Part shown: positions 41,492 through 51,683 of the stretch, piece by piece | How positions within the stretch are numbered: the stretch's first letter is position 1 | Layout of the letters: each line of letters opens with the position of its first letter | Origin: RGIG9041 sp045593905 | Lineage (GTDB): Bacteria; Bacillota; Clostridia; Oscillospirales; QAKW01 | Assembly (NCBI GenBank): GCA_045593905.1 | Contig: JAZNXL010000007.1 | Coordinates: 1-64,000, forward strand | Length of the DNA stretch: 64,000 bases | Reading direction: 5' to 3' | The notes under the pieces: model-generated | What the model was told of the DNA's origin: nothing | Database searches by the model: none | Seen by the model: the letters and a program-made list of their open reading frames with translations, nothing else | Program-made: the position numbers and the translations under genes

Positions 41492-43555
41492 ATGTCTTAT
41501 ATAAATTGGAATATTAAAACACAAGATTTAAGTGTTGTTAAATCTTTGTCAAAACAATTAAATTGCACCGATACGGTGTCGGTTTTGCTTTATAATAGGG
41601 GGATTACCGATGCACAGCAGGCTAAAGCTTTTTTAAACCCAAGTGATAGTCTGGTTCATAACCCATACCTGCTTAATGATATGCAAAAAGCAGTTGACTC
41701 AATTAAAGAATACATAGCTCAAAACAAAAAAATATGTATTTACGGCGATTATGATGTTGATGGCATTACATCTACAAGTGTTTTGTATTTGTATTTAAAA
41801 AGATTCACTGAAAATGTTGGATATTTTATACCAGATAGGTTTTCAGAGGGTTACGGGATTAATAATGAGGCAATCGATAAAATTAAAAATGACGGTTATC
41901 AGGTCATAATTACCGTTGACACCGGAATTTCTGCTCTTAATGAGATTGAATACGCAAATTCCCTTGGTATTGATGTTATAATTACCGACCATCACGAGTG
42001 CCAAGAAGCATTACCGAGGGCTGTTGCTATTATTAACCCTAAAAGAAAAGATAGTACATATCCTTTTGATAAACTTGCAGGCGTTGGTGTTGTTTATAAA
42101 CTTGTGTGTGCGTTAGACGTTATATTTAACACCTCTTTTGCCAACGATTATATTGACCTTGTTGCAGTTGGCACCATTGCCGATATTATGCCGCTACTCG
42201 ATGAAAACAGATATATCGTAAAACAGGGTATTGAAAAAATTTCTAACTCGCCAAACTTTGGCCTAAAGTGCTTGATTGATTTGTGTGTTTCTAACTTTCC
42301 TGTAAATTCAGGTTCTATTGGTTACGCTGTTGCACCAAGAATTAATGCTGCAGGCAGAATGGCAGATGCAGAAATTGCTGTTAATCTATTTACAACCAAC
42401 CAAATAGATATTGCTAAACAAATTGCTAACACTCTTTGCGAGTTAAACGTTGAACGCCAACAGATTGAAAACCAAATTATAATTGAAGCCGAACAAATTA
42501 TTAAAGAGCATAAATTAAATGAGAGGTATTCGGTTCTTGTTTTGTGGAACGAGGGTTGGCACAGCGGTATTATAGGTATAGTTGCATCAAAGCTTAAAGA
42601 AAAATATAATAAGCCTGTAATACTGTTTTCTGTAGATAAATACGCAAAAGGTTCGGGAAGAAGCGTAGCTCCTTTTAACCTGTATAATGCATTCGAAGAA
42701 AATAAAGATATGTTGATTCAGTATGGTGGACACAAATATGCCGCCGGCGTTTTGGTTGATAATGACAAGTTATTTGAGTTTAGAGATAAAATCTCAAAAG
42801 CTGTAGACAAGTTTTTGACTACATCAACATTTACTACCGATATAGATGTAGAATGTGTTTTGCCACCAAGTGATGTTAGCATTAAAACTGTAAATGAGAT
42901 ATCTTTGCTTCAACCTTTTGGCAAACAGAACGAAATACCGCTGTTTTGTTTAAGAAATGTTAAAATCAACGAGCTTTTTCCTATTGCCAACAACAAACAT
43001 TTAAGAATTAGATTTTCTATTGGTGCAAAGAATATTACTGCGTTTTATTTTTCAGTTGATATGCAAAAATTTGACTATCGAGAGGGCGACCTTGTCGACA
43101 TTGTATGTGAGCTCAACGAGAATGAGTACAAAAACCACAAAAGTGTTCAACTTGTAATTAAAGACTTAAGATATAATCTTGATGTTATTAATTCATATTC
43201 TGAAAGAAGAAATAGTTGTGATAACTTTAATTCGGTTTTAAAAACACATTTACCCACAAGAGCCGATATTGCTGTTGTGTATAGGTTTTTCTATCATACT
43301 TTTTCAAAAGGAAGAAACACCTTTAATCTTGATACTATTTCAAATATTATTAACAAAGATTGTCTTGTTTCGCTTAATTATGAAAAAGTATATTATTCAA
43401 TTAAAATTTTACTTGACCTGGGTGTTATTACGGGTAACGTTATTCATTCTGAATTTGTTATAAGTGACATTCCTGAGGGTAAAAAATTCTCTTTAAAAGA
43501 TTCTAAAGTACTAAATTCTATTTATGATAAAGCAGGTGTAAGCTTTGGTAATTGA
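41492..43555 (+). CDS. recJ: Single-stranded-DNA-specific exonuclease RecJ
   Basis: A 687-residue DHH/DHHA1 phosphoesterase. CIYGDYDVDGITSTSVLY (motif I), VDTGISALNEIEYA and ITDHHECQEALP (the DHH motif) hold the Mn ligands. The DHHA1 domain follows with GWHSGIIGIVASKLKEKYNKP and IQYGGHKYAAG, and an OB domain completes the protein. RecJ degrades 5' single strands in recombination and repair. ATG 41492 is used, 6 bases after TGGAG. The stop is inside the next gene. Confidence 0.95.
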   Translation: MSYINWNIKTQDLSVVKSLSKQLNCTDTVSVLLYNRGITDAQQAKAFLNPSDSLVHNPYLLNDMQKAVDSIKEYIAQNKKICIYGDYDVDGITSTSVLYLYLKRFTENVGYFIPDRFSEGYGINNEAIDKIKNDGYQVIITVDTGISALNEIEYANSLGIDVIITDHHECQEALPRAVAIINPKRKDSTYPFDKLAGVGVVYKLVCALDVIFNTSFANDYIDLVAVGTIADIMPLLDENRYIVKQGIEKISNSPNFGLKCLIDLCVSNFPVNSGSIGYAVAPRINAAGRMADAEIAVNLFTTNQIDIAKQIANTLCELNVERQQIENQIIIEAEQIIKEHKLNERYSVLVLWNEGWHSGIIGIVASKLKEKYNKPVILFSVDKYAKGSGRSVAPFNLYNAFEENKDMLIQYGGHKYAAGVLVDNDKLFEFRDKISKAVDKFLTTSTFTTDIDVECVLPPSDVSIKTVNEISLLQPFGKQNEIPLFCLRNVKINELFPIANNKHLRIRFSIGAKNITAFYFSVDMQKFDYREGDLVDIVCELNENEYKNHKSVQLVIKDLRYNLDVINSYSERRNSCDNFNSVLKTHLPTRADIAVVYRFFYHTFSKGRNTFNLDTISNIINKDCLVSLNYEKVYYSIKILLDLGVITGNVIHSEFVISDIPEGKKFSLKDSKVLNSIYDKAGVSFGN

Positions 43556-45713
43556 ACAAAAAATATACAATGAATTAGTAGCAACTCTTAATGCCTCGGG
43601 CAAAGAATACGCCTTTGACAAAATTGAACGCGCTTATCAGTTTGCTAAAAATATGCATGAGGGTCAGTTCAGAAAATCAGGCGAGCCATACATTTGTCAT
43701 CCGTTAGAGGTTTCAAAAATTGTTGCCGAATTCGGTTTTGACAACGATAGCATTATAGCTGCGCTTTTACACGATGTTGTTGAAGATACTGATGTGACTC
43801 TCGAACAGCTTACCGCTGAGTTTGGTGAGGAAGTTGCAATGCTTGTTGACGGTGTTACCAAACTTGGTAAAATACCTTATTCTTCGCGTGAAGAGCAACA
43901 AATGGAATATCTTCGTAAAATGTTTTTTGCTATGGCAAAAGATATTCGTGTAATTGTTATCAAGCTTGCAGACAGGCTTCATAATATGCGTACTCTCGGT
44001 GCTTGCGAAAGCGAAAAACAATTACGCATCGCTCTCGAAACTATTGAAATTTTTGCTCCGCTTTCACATAGGCTCGGTATGCAAAAAGTTAAGGTTGAGC
44101 TCGAAGATACTTCGCTTATGTATCTTGACCCGGTCGGTTTTGAAATGATTCAAAAAAAGCTAAAAGAATCGACAAATGACCGAGATAAGCTAATTGCCGA
44201 TATTAGCGAAAAAATTCAAAGCAGGCTTATTGAATACAGGCTTAATTTTGAACTTAAGCATAGAATTAAGCATCCATTTAGTATATACAAAAAGATTTTT
44301 ACTCAAAACAAATCTTTTGAAGAGCTATACGATATTTATGCTTTCAGGGTTATTTGTGACTCTGTCAATGACTGTTACTATATTTTGGGCCTTATACACG
44401 ACTTGTTTAATCCGATACCCGGTAGGTTTAAGGACTATATATCAACACCTAAACCTAATATGTATCAGTCATTACACACCACTGTTATTGGCAAAGCAGG
44501 TGTGCCATTTGAGGTTCAGATTAGAACCTGGGATATGCACAAAACAGCGGAATACGGTATCGCTGCGCATTGGAAATACAAAAACAACTTATCAAAAAGC
44601 AATGTTGAGTTTGACTCAAAGCTAACTTGGGTAAGAAATGTAATTGAGATGCAAGATGATGCAGGAACCACCGAAGACGTTATCAAGTCGCTAAAGGTTG
44701 ATTTGTTTTCTGACGAGGTTTTTGTATTTACACCAAAAGGCGATGTTGTCAACTTACCTGTTGGCTCAAACGTTATTGACTTTGCTTATGCTATTCACAG
44801 CGCAGTTGGTAACAAAATGGTGGGTGCTAAAGTAAACGGTAAAATCGTAAACCTTGATTACCAATTAAAAACAGGTGAAATTGCTGAGGTTATTACAACC
44901 TCTTCTCAAGCTCACGGTCCTTCTCGTGATTGGCTTTCTCTTGTTAAAACAAACGAGGCAAGAACAAAAATCAGGCAGTGGTTTAAAAGAGAAAGACGCG
45001 ATGAAAACATTGCGGTTGGCGTTTCGGCACTTGAACAAGAGTTTAAAAGTCTTGGTGTTTCACTTGATAATCCAAAAACAAAAGAGCTGTTAAAGACTGT
45101 AAGTGAGAATATGCACTTTACCACTATTGAGGATATGCAGGCCGCCATTGGTTATGGTGCGGCATCTGCTCAAAAAATAGCTGTTAAAGTGCGAGATGCA
45201 ATTACTCGTCTTAAAAATGCCGAGGAACTTAAAATAGCGCCTGTTGCTAAAAAGAAAGTAACCGACGGAGGCGTATCGGTTGAGGGTATTGATAATTGCT
45301 TAATAAAGTTTGCCAAATGCTGTAATCCGCTACCAGGTGATTTTATTATTGGCTTTATAACCAAAGGATATGGCGTATCTATTCACAATATCAATTGCCC
45401 TAATGTTAAATACGGAATGGAAGCTGACCCTAATAGATGGTTAAAAGCATCTTGGGAGAATAACGAAACAAAATTCTTTACTACTACAATCGATATTGAA
45501 GTTAAAAACGTTGTTGGCGTTATGGTTAAAATTACTTCTGTACTTGCAGATTTAAAAGTTTCGGTACGTTCGTTTAACGCACGCGAAAACAACGCTGATA
45601 CGGCAATTATTACAGTTTCTATGGATGTTAAAAGCGTTGACCATCTAAATTTCATTATCAATAAATTAATCAGAAGCAAGCATGTAATTAATGTTACAAG
45701 AGCATCGAATTAG
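43545..45713 (+). CDS. relA: Bifunctional (p)ppGpp synthetase/hydrolase
   Basis: A 722-residue Rel protein. The HD hydrolase domain has KSGEPYICHPLEVSKI and LLHDVVEDT. The synthetase domain has YDIYAFRVI and PKPNMYQSLHTTVIG. The TGS domain (VFTPKGDVVNLPVGSNVIDF) and a C-terminal zinc-finger-like region plus ACT domain (CLIKFAKCCNPLPGD, then TTIDIEVKNVVGVMVKI) follow. It makes and degrades the stringent alarmone. Translation begins at TTG 43545, with AGGTG 6 bases before it, inside the recJ end. Coupling to recJ may keep levels low. Confidence 0.95.
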   Translation: MVIEQKIYNELVATLNASGKEYAFDKIERAYQFAKNMHEGQFRKSGEPYICHPLEVSKIVAEFGFDNDSIIAALLHDVVEDTDVTLEQLTAEFGEEVAMLVDGVTKLGKIPYSSREEQQMEYLRKMFFAMAKDIRVIVIKLADRLHNMRTLGACESEKQLRIALETIEIFAPLSHRLGMQKVKVELEDTSLMYLDPVGFEMIQKKLKESTNDRDKLIADISEKIQSRLIEYRLNFELKHRIKHPFSIYKKIFTQNKSFEELYDIYAFRVICDSVNDCYYILGLIHDLFNPIPGRFKDYISTPKPNMYQSLHTTVIGKAGVPFEVQIRTWDMHKTAEYGIAAHWKYKNNLSKSNVEFDSKLTWVRNVIEMQDDAGTTEDVIKSLKVDLFSDEVFVFTPKGDVVNLPVGSNVIDFAYAIHSAVGNKMVGAKVNGKIVNLDYQLKTGEIAEVITTSSQAHGPSRDWLSLVKTNEARTKIRQWFKRERRDENIAVGVSALEQEFKSLGVSLDNPKTKELLKTVSENMHFTTIEDMQAAIGYGAASAQKIAVKVRDAITRLKNAEELKIAPVAKKKVTDGGVSVEGIDNCLIKFAKCCNPLPGDFIIGFITKGYGVSIHNINCPNVKYGMEADPNRWLKASWENNETKFFTTTIDIEVKNVVGVMVKITSVLADLKVSVRSFNARENNADTAIITVSMDVKSVDHLNFIINKLIRSKHVINVTRASN

Positions 45714-45721
45714 GAGTTAAA

Positions 45722-46168
45722 ATGAAAGCAGTTTGCCAAAGAGTAAAAAGCGCAACCTTGTATTGCGAAGATGAACTAATATCTAAAATTGAAAAAGGTT
45801 TTTTGGTTTACGTCGGCTTTAATCATACTGACGATGAGAAAACCATTGAAAAACCTTTAAAAAAGATATGTGGACTCAGAGTTTTTGATGACGCCGACGG
45901 CAAACTCAATCTTGCGTTAAAAGATGTTGGAGGGAGCGTTTTGCTCGTGTCTAATTTTACTCTGTACGCCGATTGTTCAAGAGGCTATAGACCTTCTTTT
46001 ATTGAAAGCGCAAAGTTTGAACATGCTCAAAAACTTTATAATAGTTGCTTAAAATATATCAAAGAACAGGGTATTGATGTAAAGCCCTGTGTATTTGGCG
46101 GTGAAATGTTTATTGACTCTGTTGCTGATGGGCCAATTAACATTATAATTGACAGCGAGGAACTATAA
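45722..46168 (+). CDS. dtd: D-aminoacyl-tRNA deacylase
   Basis: A 148-residue protein of normal Dtd length. The active-site strand reads VSNFTLYADCSRGYRPSF (usual form SQFTL...KGxRPSF). The C-terminal chirality motif reads VADGPINIII, where most members have NDGPVTI: the Gly-Pro that excludes L-amino acids is kept, while the flanking Asn and Thr are changed. It removes D-amino acids from tRNA. It starts 8 bases after rel and overlaps the MBL gene by one base. Confidence 0.93.
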   Translation: MKAVCQRVKSATLYCEDELISKIEKGFLVYVGFNHTDDEKTIEKPLKKICGLRVFDDADGKLNLALKDVGGSVLLVSNFTLYADCSRGYRPSFIESAKFEHAQKLYNSCLKYIKEQGIDVKPCVFGGEMFIDSVADGPINIIIDSEEL

Positions 46169-46785
46169 TGCTAAGAACTTATTGTATTACTGTTGGCTAT
46201 ATGCAAAGCAACTGTTATGTTGTTTTTGATGATAGAAAAGCTGTTATTATAGACCCCGGCGATGAGGCTGAAAAAATTATTACCGCAATTAAAAATACAT
46301 ACTTAGAGCCCGAAGCGGTGCTTTTAACTCATGCGCATTTTGACCACTTTGGCGCTGCAAATCAAATTACAAAGGTTTTTGACATACCTTTAATAGTTGA
46401 TGTTAACGATAAGCCATTATTGACTGATGCCGACCTTAACCTTAGTAATAACTTTTTGTATTCACCAATTACATATAGCGGCAAGGTAGAGGTTGTTCAT
46501 AATCAAACACTTAAGCTTATAGGGCATAATTTCAGCTTTATTTCAACACCGGGTCACACACCGGGTTCGTGTTGTATTTTAGTTGAAGATAAGCTTTTTA
46601 CAGGCGATACACTGTTTAAATTGTCAGTAGGTAAGGCTTTTGCCCCGTATGGCAGCACTGAACTTGAAATAGCCTCTATTAAAAAGAGACTTTGTGTTTA
46701 TGAAAGAGATTTTGTTTGTCTTCCGGGACACGGTGAACAAACAACCTTGTTTTACGAAATGTATCATAATCCCTATTTGATATAA
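46168..46785 (+). CDS. MBL-fold metallohydrolase, glyoxalase II-like
   Basis: A 205-residue metallo-beta-lactamase-fold protein. LLTHAHFDHFGAAN holds HxHxDH, FISTPGHTPGSCCIL the third His, LFTGDTLF the bridging Asp and LPGHGEQT the last His, giving a binuclear metal site. The short form without the C-terminal helical domain of true glyoxalase II is common in Firmicutes and hydrolyses thioesters or is uncharacterised. It is in the dtd-hemZ interval of the operon. Confidence 0.9.
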   Translation: MLRTYCITVGYMQSNCYVVFDDRKAVIIDPGDEAEKIITAIKNTYLEPEAVLLTHAHFDHFGAANQITKVFDIPLIVDVNDKPLLTDADLNLSNNFLYSPITYSGKVEVVHNQTLKLIGHNFSFISTPGHTPGSCCILVEDKLFTGDTLFKLSVGKAFAPYGSTELEIASIKKRLCVYERDFVCLPGHGEQTTLFYEMYHNPYLI

Positions 46786-46794
46786 GAGGTATAA

Positions 46795-48237
46795 ATGAAC
46801 ATAATTGTAAAAGGACACGAATTTTTTTACGATATATCATCAATGCTTTTGCTGTTTTTTCCGGGCAGCAAAGCGGAATATGTTGATAAATGCTATAATA
46901 AAGATTGCATCAGGTCTTTTTTAATTTTTAAAAACAATAAACACGTCTCTATAACAAAGGTCAGGCTAAATTCTCAAACATTTGTCGCTCAAAAAACTGT
47001 CAATACTGATTGTGATATTAAAAACGTTGTTAAATATACCTTTTATAAAGCATGTGAAAAGGCTACAAAAATCACATCTCCCTGGGGAATACTAACAGGC
47101 ATCAGTCCGCTAAGTGTATATAAAAAGCTTGTTACAAAAACTGATGATGTTAATAAAACTTTAAAAGAGCAGTATTTAGTAACACAACCTAAAATTGATA
47201 TCTTAAGCAACATATTTTTAATAAATAACAAATTTGTTACATATAACAAAAAAGATATCAGTATTTATGTTTCAATACCATTTTGTCCAAGTAAATGCTC
47301 ATACTGCTCATTTATAAGCTTATCAGCTGTTAATAAAGAAAAGCTATTACAACAATATGTTCAGCTTTTGTGCTGTGAAATTGAACAAAAAGCGCCGATT
47401 ATATCAAAATTTAATTTAAATATTAAGTCGTTATATATTGGTGGCGGCACACCGGGTATTTTGTCTTATGAACAATTAAAGAAGCTTCTTTTAACTCTTA
47501 ACAAACAGTTTGATTTAAGCTCTATACCTGAAAAGTGCTTTGAAATTGGAAGACCCGATACCGTAGATTGTGACAAGTTTGAACTTTTAAACTTGTATGG
47601 CTTTGATAGAATTTGTATAAATACTCAAACTACAAACGATACTATCTTACAAAAGGTTAACCGAAATCACACATCAAAACAGTATTTTAATGCTGTAAAG
47701 CTTGCTAAAAATTATAATTTTAAAAGTATAAACACCGACCTTATTGCAGGACTTCCCGGTGAGAGCGTTGATTCGTTTAAGAAAAGCATTGATGATATTA
47801 TATCATCAGGTGTTGATAACATTACTATTCATACACTTGCTATCAAACGAGCGGCTAATTTATCTGATGATAAACAAAATTATAACGCAAATCGTCCCGA
47901 TGTTGATGTTATGTTGAATTATGCATATTCGCAGCTAAATAAACACGGCTTTGTGCCGTATTATTTATACAGGCAAAAAAACTGCCTTGCAAATGGTGAA
48001 AATATCGGCTTTTGTAAGCCCGACACTCCTTGCCTTTACAACATTTACATGATGGAAAGCATACATTCTGTGTTGGCTTTTGGTGCAGGCGCTTCAACAA
48101 AAATTGTTAACGGAACAAACATTGAGCGCGTAATTAATATAAAATATCCAATGGATTATGTCAGAGAGTTTGATAAAATTAACGACAATTACATTAAAAT
48201 AAACAAACAATTTGAAAAGGTGTTTGAAAATGAATAA
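46795..48237 (+). CDS. hemZ: HemZ-type radical SAM coproporphyrinogen dehydrogenase family protein
   Basis: A 480-residue radical SAM protein. The [4Fe-4S] motif CPSKCSYC is at residues 164-171, within YVSIPFCPSKCSYCSF, as in the HemN/HemZ group. YIGGGTPGIL, GFDRICINTQTTND and INTDLIAGLPGES follow. The N-terminal 150 residues are a HemZ-specific domain. HemZ of Bacillus is linked to anaerobic haem synthesis. No other haem gene is nearby, so its role in this organism may differ. The gene ends overlapping ligA by 8 bases. Confidence 0.88.
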   Translation: MNIIVKGHEFFYDISSMLLLFFPGSKAEYVDKCYNKDCIRSFLIFKNNKHVSITKVRLNSQTFVAQKTVNTDCDIKNVVKYTFYKACEKATKITSPWGILTGISPLSVYKKLVTKTDDVNKTLKEQYLVTQPKIDILSNIFLINNKFVTYNKKDISIYVSIPFCPSKCSYCSFISLSAVNKEKLLQQYVQLLCCEIEQKAPIISKFNLNIKSLYIGGGTPGILSYEQLKKLLLTLNKQFDLSSIPEKCFEIGRPDTVDCDKFELLNLYGFDRICINTQTTNDTILQKVNRNHTSKQYFNAVKLAKNYNFKSINTDLIAGLPGESVDSFKKSIDDIISSGVDNITIHTLAIKRAANLSDDKQNYNANRPDVDVMLNYAYSQLNKHGFVPYYLYRQKNCLANGENIGFCKPDTPCLYNIYMMESIHSVLAFGAGASTKIVNGTNIERVINIKYPMDYVREFDKINDNYIKINKQFEKVFENE

Positions 48238-50209
48238 CAATCATATTCAAAACGAAATAAAAGAGCTTACCGATTTACTAAATCACTATTCTGAACAGTA
48301 TTATGTTTACGATAACCCTACTGTTAGTGATTACGAGTACGATATGTTAATGCGCAAACTCAAGTCACTTGAAAATCAGTATCCTGATTTTAAGCTTGAT
48401 TATTCTCCTACATCAAGGGTAGGTGGTGAAGCTTTATCACAATTCGAGACGGTAAATCACGAGGTGCCGCTCAAAAGCCTTCAAGACGTATTTTCGTATA
48501 CTGAGCTTGAAGAATTTGATAACAGAGTACGTAAAGCGGTTGATAACCCTGAATATGTTGTTGAACTTAAAATTGACGGACTTTCAGTTGCTCTTGAATA
48601 TAAAAACGGAATTTTAGTTACGGGCGCTACACGTGGTAGCGGAACAGTGGGCGAGGACGTTACAACAAACATAAAAACCATCAAAACAATTCCTTTAAAA
48701 CTTTCAAAGCCTGTTGACATTATTGTTCGCGGCGAGGTATTTATGCCTAAAAAAAGCTTTAATGCTTTAAATGAACAACGTGAAAACAATAATCTTCAAC
48801 TGTTTGCAAATCCGCGCAATGCGGCAGCGGGCTCGCTTAGACAACTCGAAAGTTCGGTTACTGCATCAAGAAACCTTGATATTTTTATATTTAATATACA
48901 AAAATTTGACAATAAGTTTAAAACCCATAAACAATCTCTTGATTTTTTGCGTGAGCTCGGCTTTAAAGTAAGCCCTTATTATAATTGCTATAAAACAATA
49001 AGCGAAGCATTTAACGAAATAGAAAGATTTGATAAAATTAGGCAACAGCTTGATTTTGATATTGACGGCGCCGTTGTAAAGGTTAACGACTTAACACATA
49101 GAGAGTTACTTGGCGAAACAACTAAGTTTCCGCGTTGGGCAGCTGCATATAAGTATCCGCCCGAGCAAAAACCTACAGTTTTAAGAGAAATTTTAATAAA
49201 TGTAGGAAGAACAGGGGTTTTAACTCCAAATGCCGTTTTTGACCCTGTGGTTTTGGCTGGTACAACCGTATCAAGAGCAACTCTTCACAATAGATGCTTT
49301 ATAAAAGATTTAGATATTAGAATTAATGACACGGTGATTGTTCAAAAAGCAGGGGATATTATTCCTGAAATCGTAAGGGTTGATAAATCAAAACGAAATG
49401 GAACAGAGCAAGAGTTTATAATGCCTGCTTGTTGCCCCGAGTGTAATACGCCTGTTGTGTTTGACGAGAGCGGAATAATGGTTAGGTGCCCAAACCCTGA
49501 TTGCGATGCAAAAACATATAGAAAAATCGTTCATTTTGTATCTAAAGAGGCAATGGATATTGAAGGTCTTGGTCCTGCTGTTGTTGAGCAGTTAATTGAT
49601 AACAATCTTGTTGAAGATGCTGCTGACTTATATTATTTAAAGCCCGAAGATTTATTAAATCTTGAAGGTTTTGCTGAGGTTTCAGCAGTTAAGCTAATTG
49701 AATCTATTGAAAAATCAAAAGAGTTAGGCCTTGACAGGGTAATAAATGCTTTAGGTATTAAAAACATTGGTCAAAAAGCCTCAAAATCTCTTGCAAAACA
49801 TTTTAAAAACATTGATGCAATAATTAATGCTGATGCTGAAGAAATTTCTCAAATCGAAGATTTTGGACTTATAAGTGCAACAAGTGTTACTGAATATTTT
49901 GACTATTTACCCAACCTTGCAATAATTGATAAACTAAAACAAGCAAATGTAAACCTGACATATCAAAGCGACGTTGTTGATAACAGGTTTGAGGGAAAAA
50001 CGTTTGTTTTAAGCGGCGGTCTTGATAGTATGTCAAGAAACGAAGCGAGTGCACTAATCGAAAAGTTCGGTGGTAAAACATCATCATCGGTTTCTTCTAA
50101 AACATCATATTTGTTACTCGGTGATAAACCTGGTAGTAAGCTTGATAAAGCAAACAGTCTTGGTGTTCCGGTAATTGATGAACAACAATTTTTACAAATG
50201 ATAAAATAG
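48230..50209 (+). CDS. ligA: NAD-dependent DNA ligase LigA
   Basis: A 659-residue ligase with full domain order. The NAD-binding Ia region has YYVYDNPTVSDYEYDMLM. The adenylated lysine is K114 in VELKIDGLSV. GATRGSGTVGEDVT and the FPRWAAAYKYPPEQK motif follow, then the zinc finger (CCPECNTPVVFDESG, then CPNPDCDAK), helix-hairpin-helix repeats and the C-terminal BRCT domain (KTFVLSGGLDSMSRNEASAL). ATG 48230 is used because AAAGGTG lies upstream. It seals nicks in replication and repair. Confidence 0.97.
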   Translation: MNNNHIQNEIKELTDLLNHYSEQYYVYDNPTVSDYEYDMLMRKLKSLENQYPDFKLDYSPTSRVGGEALSQFETVNHEVPLKSLQDVFSYTELEEFDNRVRKAVDNPEYVVELKIDGLSVALEYKNGILVTGATRGSGTVGEDVTTNIKTIKTIPLKLSKPVDIIVRGEVFMPKKSFNALNEQRENNNLQLFANPRNAAAGSLRQLESSVTASRNLDIFIFNIQKFDNKFKTHKQSLDFLRELGFKVSPYYNCYKTISEAFNEIERFDKIRQQLDFDIDGAVVKVNDLTHRELLGETTKFPRWAAAYKYPPEQKPTVLREILINVGRTGVLTPNAVFDPVVLAGTTVSRATLHNRCFIKDLDIRINDTVIVQKAGDIIPEIVRVDKSKRNGTEQEFIMPACCPECNTPVVFDESGIMVRCPNPDCDAKTYRKIVHFVSKEAMDIEGLGPAVVEQLIDNNLVEDAADLYYLKPEDLLNLEGFAEVSAVKLIESIEKSKELGLDRVINALGIKNIGQKASKSLAKHFKNIDAIINADAEEISQIEDFGLISATSVTEYFDYLPNLAIIDKLKQANVNLTYQSDVVDNRFEGKTFVLSGGLDSMSRNEASALIEKFGGKTSSSVSSKTSYLLLGDKPGSKLDKANSLGVPVIDEQQFLQMIK

Positions 50210-50237
50210 AACTGCAAACGCAGTTCTATTTTTTTGT
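50206..50237 (+). terminator. Terminator of the recJ-ligA operon
   Basis: ATAGAACTGC AAAC GCAGTTCTAT followed by TTTTTTTG. The six-gene run from recJ ends here. Confidence 0.88.
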
Positions 50238-50280
50238 TTTTTTCATAGTCTTTACAAAGGACAACTTTTCGGAGGAACAG

Positions 50281-51228
50281 ATGGATAACAAATTAAAATG
50301 GAAGACCGAAATACTAAAGTATTTACCAGTAGAGATTGAAAAATCAATAAATGACCTACCAACATCTGAGCTATGTAATGTTTCTGAAATACGGCTTAGA
50401 GTTAACGGGTATTCAAGCATTACAGTAAAAGGTGAAAACAAGGTTTTATATTTTGATAAAAAACCAATCGTGCTGACAACCGATGATATAAGAGGTGTAT
50501 TTGAGGCAATTTGTGATAATCAGGTTTTTAAATATGAAAATCAAATTAAAAACGGATATATAACAATCAGGGGCGGGCACAGGGTCGGTTTTTGCGGAAC
50601 TGCCGTTTATAATGATGGTGAGTTAGCCACAATAACAAATATTTCTTCAATCGTATTTAGAATTTCAAGACAAATTTTAAATTCTGCAAGAGAAATTATT
50701 GGCAATGTACTTATTGATAACAAAATAATTTCAACGCTTATTGTAAGCGAACCTGGCGGCGGAAAAACAACAATACTTACTGACCTTACAAGACTTTTAT
50801 CAAATCTTGGTAAAAGGTGCGCGGTAATAGATGAGCGCGGAGAAATATGTTCGCTTTTTGATAGCGCCGCACAAAAAGAAATCGGCAAATTTACCGACGT
50901 ATTAAACGAATACAGTAAAAAAGACGGTATGATATTAGCGCTAAGGTGCTTATCGCCGCAAGTTATAATTTGTGATGAAGTTGGCTCGAGCGACGATGTT
51001 GACGGTATGCTTGAAGCAATGAACGCAGGTGTTCCTGTTATTGCAACTGCTCATGCCTCGTGCGAGCAAGAATTATATGAACGGCCGCAGATTGAAAGGT
51101 TAATTGACCATGGCGGCATAGATAAAATTTTGTTTTTAAAAAGCAGTGCAAACCCCGGTGTAATAAAAAAGATAATAACGGTAAACAGTTATGATGAAGA
51201 TTATTGGAATAGCGATTGTAGCAATTAG
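50281..51228 (+). CDS. spoIIIAA: Stage III sporulation protein AA, secretion-type ATPase
   Basis: A 315-residue ATPase. SEPGGGKTTILTDL (Walker A, residues 156-164) follows an N-terminal helical domain with GYITIRGGHRVGFCGTAV, and Walker B is QVIICDEVGS. It resembles type II/IV secretion ATPases and powers the SpoIIIA-SpoIIQ feeding tube between mother cell and forespore. RBS GGAGG is 7 bases upstream. It leads the spoIIIA operon, whose promoter must lie between it and the ligA terminator; no clear SigE consensus is visible there. Confidence 0.96.
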   Translation: MDNKLKWKTEILKYLPVEIEKSINDLPTSELCNVSEIRLRVNGYSSITVKGENKVLYFDKKPIVLTTDDIRGVFEAICDNQVFKYENQIKNGYITIRGGHRVGFCGTAVYNDGELATITNISSIVFRISRQILNSAREIIGNVLIDNKIISTLIVSEPGGGKTTILTDLTRLLSNLGKRCAVIDERGEICSLFDSAAQKEIGKFTDVLNEYSKKDGMILALRCLSPQVIICDEVGSSDDVDGMLEAMNAGVPVIATAHASCEQELYERPQIERLIDHGGIDKILFLKSSANPGVIKKIITVNSYDEDYWNSDCSN

Positions 51229-51682
51229 TACAATTATGTTTTCTTTTATGCTGTTTGAAAAGTACAAAATCAGACCAAACAGTCTACAAATGTATATTGA
51301 ATTAATTGAGTGCTATTACACGCACTTAAAATGGCATAAAAAATCTTTTTGCGAAACGTTTAAAAATTATAAAACCGAAGATAAATATTTAATAACCGCA
51401 AAAAGTTTATTGATAAACAACTGCTTAATAGATGCTTTTGTTACAAATAACGATTTGTTTTTAAGTCTTTATTTAACTAAAGAAGACCAGCTGATTATTG
51501 AGAATTTTTTAAGAAATTGTGGCAAGCAAAACTATGCAACTGAGTTAAATCTTTGCGAAAAAACTCTCGCTTCTTTATCAAAACAAAAGCAAGCGGCGGC
51601 AATTAAATATAAAGATAGCGGGAGCTTATGCTTAAAGCTTGGCGGCATTGCTGCGCTTTGGATATTTGTTTTATTAGTTTAG
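51191..51682 (+). CDS. spoIIIAB: Stage III sporulation protein AB
   Basis: A 163-residue protein with an N-terminal membrane segment (1-20) and a hydrophobic C-terminus (LGGIAALWIFVLLV), the usual layout of SpoIIIAB. A helical middle resembles the cytoplasmic domain of type II secretion protein F. It overlaps spoIIIAA by 38 bases. Confidence 0.9.
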   Translation: MMKIIGIAIVAISTIMFSFMLFEKYKIRPNSLQMYIELIECYYTHLKWHKKSFCETFKNYKTEDKYLITAKSLLINNCLIDAFVTNNDLFLSLYLTKEDQLIIENFLRNCGKQNYATELNLCEKTLASLSKQKQAAAIKYKDSGSLCLKLGGIAALWIFVLLV

Positions 51683-51683
51683 T

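Noticed and set aside
50244..50251. CATAGTCT as a SigE -10 element for spoIIIAA
   Set aside because: It resembles CATAcanT, but no matching -35 lies at the right distance, and the region is occupied by the ligA terminator.
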